DNA from: Fasciolopsis buskii | Taxonomy: Eukaryota; Platyhelminthes; Trematoda; Plagiorchiida; Fasciolidae | DNA: 64,000 nucleotides | Direction: 5' to 3' | NCBI GenBank assembly: GCA_008360955.1 | Contig: LUCM01006147.1 | Coordinates: 62,001 to 126,000 of the forward strand | Shown: one piece after another, positions 60,001 through 64,000 of the stretch | Layout: every line of letters begins with the position of its first letter | Numbering within the stretch: position 1 is the stretch's first letter | The notes under the pieces: generated by a model | The model's input: the letters and a program-made list of their open reading frames with translations, nothing else | What the model was told of the DNA's origin: nothing | Databases searched by the model: none | Made by a program: the position numbers and the translations under genes

Positions 60001-62111
60001 ATTAATCGCATCGGAAACTGGCCACAGAGTAAAATTTTGCGACAGCAGTTCTTTCCCCTAATCCTGACACACATGACTATCGATATTTTATGCACCATTC
60101 TACCAGTGGTATTGAATAATATTTAAACACTCCAAGCGTCACCGGGTATGGGGTATGGTCTAATCACTCAATACAGCAAGGAATATGATCATCCCGAGCA
60201 ACAGCTGAAAAATCCGGCGACCTGTTAATTTTGTTGATAGAGACAATGCATGGGGTCACATGAAAAACACTTACAAAATGGAAATTTATAGAAGATAATT
60301 CTTTAAAAATTTCATCTCGTTTTCTTATCACAAACCAAATTTGTCACTCTTAAGTCAATAAAAAACGATCAAAAAGGAATTCGCTACGGCTAGGGAGATT
60401 TTGTCACTGTGGTGATGGAGATATTTGCTTTATTCTGAAAAACGGGTAACATAGGAGAATCACCGTGGTTTATTCTACCAGAATTTATTACCCATGTTAT
60501 AGTGGGTTTTTTTAATTTGAAGTAAATCGACTGACAGAACACTTGAGTGCTTCATATTTAAAAGTGTAACGGTCTGAATATCACTCCTGCCCAAAATGAT
60601 TCGTGTCTTGACGTGACAATTAAATGAGGCACCTAAACAGCGAATGCTAAAGTAGAGATTTTAAGACATTTGAATCTGGTAATCAGACATCTTGTCATCA
60701 GGTGCTAGAGCCTAACTGGAACCGAACCATCGTAGAATAGGATTCTATGCAATTTTACACTTCACCGTTTTTGCAGTGACATGCTGCAAACTGCCACAGA
60801 TTTGTTCTTGACACGTTTCATGCATAAGTGTACTGGGACGGATATGCCCCATAGCCGTTGGGGCCACGACATGGAGATGGAGGGACCGGTAACCGTGGCG
60901 CAGAATCACGTAAGGTCTCAATAGATCTGGCGTGATGATAGGCAGTCATGTGACAACGAATTACCATTCACCACCAAAAAGATCGGCGGATTTTGGATTC
61001 GCATGTCTGACTTTTTTGAACTGACAGATAAACAATCCACGTGACTGCGACTGGTTTCCCAAACGTCCTCAAAACATTTTAACTACCCCAGGATTGTCAT
61101 ACTACTGTATGACTTCGTTTTCGGATTGGGATTCTCATCTATCTTCCTAAGTAATGGGTATATGATAAAGCATTTAAAGTGGAATAACGAAGAAAACGAT
61201 TCCCTAGTGAAAAGCATTTTATACGTAAAAAGTTGTTCCAGTCACTGGAAGCATACACGTGAAGATCCATCCATCATGGCGACTGTTTCCCCATGTTATT
61301 TCCCAATCGGCACTATCGTGATTTTTATTATTTGCCGAGTCGTTTGAATTGGTTCTCAATTTGTCCCCTGTTGAGCTTTTTTTACATTGACTTCATCCCC
61401 TTAGAATTTTTTATAATAATAGTAATAATATCGTATTTCGTTCCGGATTTGTTCTGTGCATAACTCAAATACAGTCCGCAACGAGAGTTACAACCCAGTG
61501 AATGGGAGTATGTTGCAAAGGAATTTGGAAACGAGTTGACACGAAAACACTACGTAAAACCCTCGCTGGTTTGGATGATTCAAGTGAACAGGGAATGCTG
61601 AATTTGCCGTGAAAACATTGTTGTATGGGAACAAGAGAACGAAATTTCCTCGAAGATAGATGACCAGTTTCTCGGTTATCATCGCTCATCAGGTATGTGT
61701 ACCTGGTTTTCACTTTCCTCTACGGTCATTCTTATGGTTGAAATTATGTTATCAGATGAAATTACACCTGAATGAGAAGCAATAACGGTAGTTCGTTGAG
61801 TGCATCCTACAAACACTGTCAGTTTATTTAGTCATTCAGTGAATAGTTCTGTTTGCTAACTGATCACTCAAACTCTCGTTCATTTGGTTGCACAAAAATC
61901 TAAGTGAAAGTAAACATACGCGAAGCATTCGACGAGTTTTGTCGATAAAGAACTTCCAACAATTTTCCGGGGTGTCCAACAGCCCGATACTCTTGACTTC
62001 CGGACGAATGCTCGTGAGTATCTGATCGTATTCCTCGTCTGTAAACAAATTGGTAATTTCCCCGGATGCCAGAAAGTCGTTGATGTACACCAAAAACCGT
62101 TCGTCTGACAC
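44513..62111 (-). CDS. Axonemal dynein heavy chain, outer-arm beta type (DNAH9/11/17 class), 3' part, 6 exons
   Basis: Six minus-strand exons, all phase 0, join into 1605 residues and a stop. In order they cover the end of AAA4 ([35 protein letters not shown]), the stalk coiled coil with microtubule-binding domain, AAA5, AAA6 and the C-terminal domain. The C-terminal landmarks [60 protein letters not shown] and the final GVALLLQV are those of beta-type outer-arm heavy chains. The protein is an ATP-driven minus-end motor in ciliary and flagellar axonemes; in flukes this would serve sperm, flame cells and larval cilia (inferred). The catalytic AAA1-AAA3 exons lie beyond 64000. No stop or frameshift is seen, so the gene looks functional. 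I cannot tell DNAH9, 11 and 17 apart here. Confidence 0.95.
45077..46067 (-). other. Dynein intron
   Basis: About 1 kb without recognisable content. Confidence 0.7.
46068..46559 (-). CDS. Dynein heavy chain exon, C-terminal domain part 2
   Basis: 164 codons, acceptor tttaatgcag and donor gtgagt. It encodes [40 protein letters not shown], a variable acidic linker and [20 protein letters not shown]. This is the family's C-terminal helical region. Both phases are 0. Confidence 0.94.
46560..48136 (-). other. Dynein intron
   Basis: Contains a family F repeat fragment near 47.8 kb; nothing else recognised. Confidence 0.7.
47775..47860 (+). repeat. Dispersed repeat family F
   Basis: It contains atcggtccatccattctcgt, then gagccctagcggccacggag and catgcc. 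It is a shorter match to the copies at 43.0 and 60.8 kb. Confidence 0.45.
48137..48448 (-). CDS. Dynein heavy chain exon, C-terminal domain part 1
   Basis: 104 codons, acceptor gttttgttcag and donor gtaagt. It encodes [20 protein letters not shown], then [20 protein letters not shown] and [14 protein letters not shown], all diagnostic of the axonemal dynein C-terminal region. It is phase 0 on both sides. The intron before it contains the Penelope-like element. Confidence 0.94.
50103..51788 (+). CDS. Penelope-like element: reverse transcriptase with GIY-YIG endonuclease
   Basis: An uninterrupted 561-codon ORF lying antisense inside a dynein intron. The RT domain shows GLPKLHK (residues 71-77), [12 protein letters not shown] (138-149), [11 protein letters not shown] (199-209) and the catalytic RYVDDIF (236-242). 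The C-terminal endonuclease has the Cys-rich lead YSFTCSCG (440-447), YIGRT (450-454), REH (463-465) and a candidate catalytic Glu at 522. This RT plus GIY-YIG order is specific to endonuclease-bearing Penelope-like retroelements. Family proteins are usually longer at the N-terminus, so the copy looks 5'-truncated near 50.1 kb, as target-primed reverse transcription often leaves them. The first ATG may not be the true start. Absence of decay suggests recent insertion. Confidence 0.95.
   Translation: MCTSKETERPPEEEYSDKSKFAKMARENDKTHQIEKSLSSILRRLRQRDIIDSTTFEQIRPTGTTIPRLYGLPKLHKNGVPMRPILDMCNSPYHAVAKWLARLLEPVRQKVAKHSLKDTFELIDSVKELNMKGRRMLSLDVTALFTNVPITETIEYLCDYIESNGLATSLPIADLKQLLFFCTYNVQFKFNNQIYRQKDGVAMGSPLGPLLADIFMAKLERGPLESSIQSLYLYKRYVDDIFCVLNPSTKTKQLLNVFNSAHANLKFTTEMELNSEIAFLDVRLSRREDGSIRRSVHRKATWNGQYINFHSFVPLNVKRNLIRCLIARAKRICTEDTLEAELQTLRRVFTENGFPIRLIDKMLETEQEVPRRATVERKPVYIYLPFKGDTLAEIARRRLTSAINKTFYAAKLRILFKSRPVVSLWLKDKVPDSAASFCIYSFTCSCGTMYIGRTTRRLSERIREHHPAWLGTGTIKSLNSAVVSHLAQTNHTVNVTQAFRTLYKVRGQQSRLAKCRLLSTAEAVAIRLHSPPLCSQKQFVVALQLPWPNPRPNTNPRQQNN
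51789..51960 (+). mobile_element. Probable 3' tail of the Penelope-like element
   Basis: Sequence after the ORF stop is pyrimidine-rich, then AT-rich with a short TA run at about 51866-51875. It leads almost to the dynein donor site at 52014. The boundary is a guess; I could not find a clear target-site duplication. Confidence 0.4.
52015..55110 (-). CDS. Dynein heavy chain large exon: stalk, microtubule-binding domain, AAA5, AAA6
   Basis: A single 3096-bp exon of 1032 codons without interruption, with acceptor catttcag and donor gtatag. Residues about 50-165 form the first stalk coiled coil. Residues about 165-290 are the microtubule-binding domain ([45 protein letters not shown]). The second coiled coil follows to about 365. 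AAA5 is recognised by [10 protein letters not shown] and [13 protein letters not shown], and AAA6 by [13 protein letters not shown] and [11 protein letters not shown]. The other five dynein exons here are 162-564 bp, so this one is unusually large. Several antisense open frames across it are mere shadows. Confidence 0.97.
55790..56150 (-). repeat. Dispersed repeat family E, second copy
   Basis: The minus strand encodes [10 protein letters not shown] and [19 protein letters not shown], matching the 4.6-kb copy. It lies in the dynein intron upstream of the large exon, in the dynein orientation. Confidence 0.5.
56946..57115 (+). repeat. Family A SINE-like repeat
   Basis: It has accggcggtggtcagacgga, aaggtagccggttcgaaccc (box B), ttgttggccgcaacccccttt-like body and a T/A-rich tail. 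It lies in a dynein intron, on the strand opposite to dynein. Confidence 0.7.
57549..57583 (+). repeat. (TG)/(CG) dinucleotide repeat
   Basis: tgtgtgtgcgcgcgcgtg then a tg run; alternating purine-pyrimidine throughout. Confidence 0.95.
58205..58415 (+). repeat. Family B SINE-like repeat, fullest copy
   Basis: It has cccggtagcgtaatgcccaa, gtcccgggttcgcgccccag, ggcgcggtggacatgcaatg, gatgaaacagctgtacagtg and gatgatatcacatg, ending with gaattatttcatgaaaac. The same order appears at 10.7 kb (minus) and 21.1 kb. Confidence 0.78.
58497..58534 (+). repeat. Compound (CA)n(TTA)n microsatellite
   Basis: About ten ca units followed by about six tta units. Confidence 0.95.
58812..58982 (+). repeat. Family A SINE-like repeat
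   Basis: It has tggccgggagtgattacaag, gaaggtcacatgttcgaatc (box B), a body with cctgaaaaatgatgtgtact and a tail of aataaaaacaaatagac. The order matches the other copies. Confidence 0.65.
59160..59321 (-). CDS. Dynein heavy chain exon, end of AAA4
   Basis: 54 codons, acceptor tgcgcag and donor gtaagt. It encodes [20 protein letters not shown] and [15 protein letters not shown], a nearly invariant block of dynein heavy chains just before the stalk. Both splice phases are 0. Confidence 0.92.
59322..61919 (-). other. Dynein intron
   Basis: AT-rich, with a family F repeat near 60.8 kb. Nothing coding seen. Confidence 0.7.
60815..60935 (-). repeat. Dispersed repeat family F
   Basis: On the minus strand: attgagaccttacgtgattc, cacggttaccggtccctcca, ctatggggcatatccgtccc. 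It is colinear with the 43.0-kb copy over the whole length. Confidence 0.5.
61920..62111 (-). CDS. Dynein heavy chain exon, AAA4 segment
   Basis: 64 codons, acceptor cacggggcag and donor gtatgt on the minus strand. It encodes [18 protein letters not shown], then LFTDEE and [14 protein letters not shown]. This is the AAA4 segment just after the Walker B region in the family. The preceding exon, with the AAA4 Walker motifs, is not visible up to 64000. Confidence 0.9.
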
Positions 62112-64000
62112 CTGCCCCGTGTGGATAAGGGGTTGGGAAAACCCAGATCAGTTGTTAATTAAAAACGAGAGAGTTGTAAGCCGTAGTCAGATCACAAGGT
62201 GTACGCGAACATGTGTTCTTATTCTCAACCTATTTATCTAGGATAGGAGGGGAAACCAGTGTGAAGGAGAGCATGCGAAAGAAACTAAAATGTTCTCACT
62301 CCGTCTGTTATTTGAGATGAGCAGGAGTTAGGTCGATTTGTCAACTGATCAGATTCTGTCATATTTGGTTGCTAGGATGAGTTGCTGTTACACAGATGAC
62401 CACTGTCATCGGCTTTTAGTCAAGGAATTCGGAACGATTGCATCCATTTTCGATCGCACGCTGGAAGCCTCAGCAGTTTGGGGTGGATGCAGCCTAAGCG
62501 GTTTCGATTTATCATTGGATGTAGTCAAATAACGGTTAGCGCTGATTGGATGTCAACCGACGGACAGAACGCAGCAGTCGAGAGATATGGTCGAACTGTG
62601 TGGACGGGGAACATATTAGATGTCAGTGTTGTTTTTTTATTTTCCAGAATCGGTCAGTTCATCAAACTTCAGAGGTCGGATACACCCAACGACAAAAATT
62701 ACATATTCCTTTCGGATTAGATCTGAATGAATCAATTTAGAAGTGACTGCACACCAGAACCTTGTCATGCCTTCTGGGCACTGAGCCCCAGGATTCAATG
62801 TGGTAGAGGAACTGAATCTCTAGGTAGATCAAGGTGGTTGCGACTTGATTTGCGCATGCCCACGGTACACTCGCCTCGCTGCGCGCTGGTCTCCGAGACA
62901 GGCAATGGCAAGAGCATCAAGCGAAGTTGGCAATCGATTACAAGGCAAAAGCCAGATTCACTTAGAATGCCGAGTTGTAGACCACGGGATCTTTCCCCCG
63001 CGATGATTGAAGCCAGTAAGTTGTATGGTTAATTGTCGCAGTCAGTGGGACTGTTCGATTCGAAATTTTTCTCCTTTTTCTTCTTGATCTTCGCCACCTC
63101 TCAATCTCTTCCTCCTTTTGGTAGACGGTTTTGTCTAGGGAACATAATGGTTGTGAAAGCCGGGCTGATGCTCTTTGTACATAATGGTTACAAGATTCCA
63201 GAAGACTGCGCTGCCAACAGAAAGTCAGTACTGAAACTGCAGTTTCGCATTTGACCTTGAATACATGTGCAAACTTCACAAGACTAGGCAGATGAAGGTA
63301 GAGTGTCCGTCTGAATTTTAACCACCTCTTGATTGGAAAGTTCCGGTCACGTGAGTACCTGCTTATAATCAGTCAAAAAACGACGGTTCCATACTCAGTT
63401 TATACAATCACTGACCTTAAAATAGGTGCTTTGGTTTTAATTGCCTTCTCAGAGCACTATCTATTCAAACAGGAAAAAAGAACCAGAAATACTGGAAGCT
63501 CGAGTGCTAGAATTCCACTGACTACGACATTGAGCTGTCCCCAACCATCGAATGGAGTGAACTCGTGGAATCCAATCCGGCAGTCTAACTGCACCTACAC
63601 GGTCAAGAAATTTTCATACTTTTGTCATCTCACCGACTGGTCACCTCAGACCATCTTCAAACCATCAGATGTCGCGAAGTACAGCGTACAACGAGGCAAG
63701 CATTTTGGGGGTATGCAAAAAACATGTCCCGACCACCTCAACCTATTCCAATTCATTGCATTTCCCGCAAATCGAGCTCTAGGGCCAGTGCTTCACCCTT
63801 AACAGTGAATTTATGGGAAAATCCGCCCACCATATCCTACCAATACCTCGAAGATGACAGTTTTCAAATACGAAAAACCTTCGTACATTTGCCATCAACG
63901 GCAATGTATCGGATTCGTAGAGCTACGATATACACCCTACCTTTGATCGATAACTGGATGTCACATTGATCCCACAAATGCCTAAAGTTGGTGGGCGAAG
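62112..64000 (-). other. Dynein intron, continues beyond the window
   Basis: No upstream dynein exon is recognisable. The non-LTR relic lies at 63.48-63.76 kb. Confidence 0.7.
63482..63760 (-). pseudogene. Non-LTR retrotransposon C-terminal relic, same family as 41.1 kb
   Basis: The minus frames read NRLRWSGHVFCIPPKCLPR, then in a shifted frame VGAVRLPDWIPRVHSIRWLG and AQCRSQWNSS. The first is the RLRWLGHVxRM motif common in non-LTR elements; the second aligns with the 41.1-kb relic. The plus-strand open frame over 63329-63802 is its shadow. Confidence 0.65.

Noticed and set aside
63329..63802. 157-codon plus-strand ORF
   Set aside because: The minus strand here carries a recognisable non-LTR retrotransposon tail, so this frame is a shadow.
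1..64000. CRISPR arrays, prokaryotic operons, Shine-Dalgarno sites
   Set aside because: None seen; the spliced genes and retroelements make this eukaryotic DNA.

Overview
This window is eukaryotic nuclear DNA. Two multi-exon protein genes are split by GT-AG introns of about 1 to 9 kb and embedded in decayed mobile elements. The animal is probably a flatworm, most likely a digenean trematode. That is an inference from three things: a degenerate Ty3/gypsy element of the CsRn1 type first described in the liver fluke Clonorchis, tRNA-headed SINE-like repeats with Penelope-like elements, and very long repeat-filled introns around conserved cilium and matrix genes. The species is not resolved.

Plus strand, 3361-42014: eleven exons whose splice phases all agree join into one reading frame of 639 residues plus stop. 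It encodes the C-terminal part of a protein with four fasciclin (FAS1) domains, of the TGFBI/periostin/fasciclin kind. The 5' end, including any signal peptide, lies upstream of position 3361 and was not found. Its introns hold a nested 164-bp palindrome (7793-7956), tRNA-like SINEs, a gypsy RT relic (about 16.8-17.1 kb, minus), a possible LTR-like family (13.1, 17.6 and 24.3-24.9 kb), a dead CsRn1-like LTR retrotransposon (31.37-35.60 kb), a non-LTR tail (41.1-41.35 kb) and many microsatellites.

Minus strand, 62111 down to 44513: six exons encode the last 1605 residues of an axonemal dynein heavy chain of the outer-arm beta type (DNAH9/11/17 class). They cover the AAA4 end, the stalk with its microtubule-binding domain, AAA5, AAA6 and the C-terminal domain. 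Further 5' exons lie beyond 64000. One exon of 3096 bp carries the whole stalk-AAA5-AAA6 block. In the intron next to it, on the opposite strand, lies a Penelope-like element with an uninterrupted 561-codon reverse transcriptase plus GIY-YIG ORF (50103-51788).

The two genes converge tail to tail, about 2.5 kb apart (42015-44512). I see no sign that they cooperate: one is a predicted secreted or matrix adhesion protein, the other a ciliary motor. The rest is intron or intergenic DNA rich in repeats. I found no rRNA gene, functional tRNA gene, CRISPR array or prokaryote-style operon.
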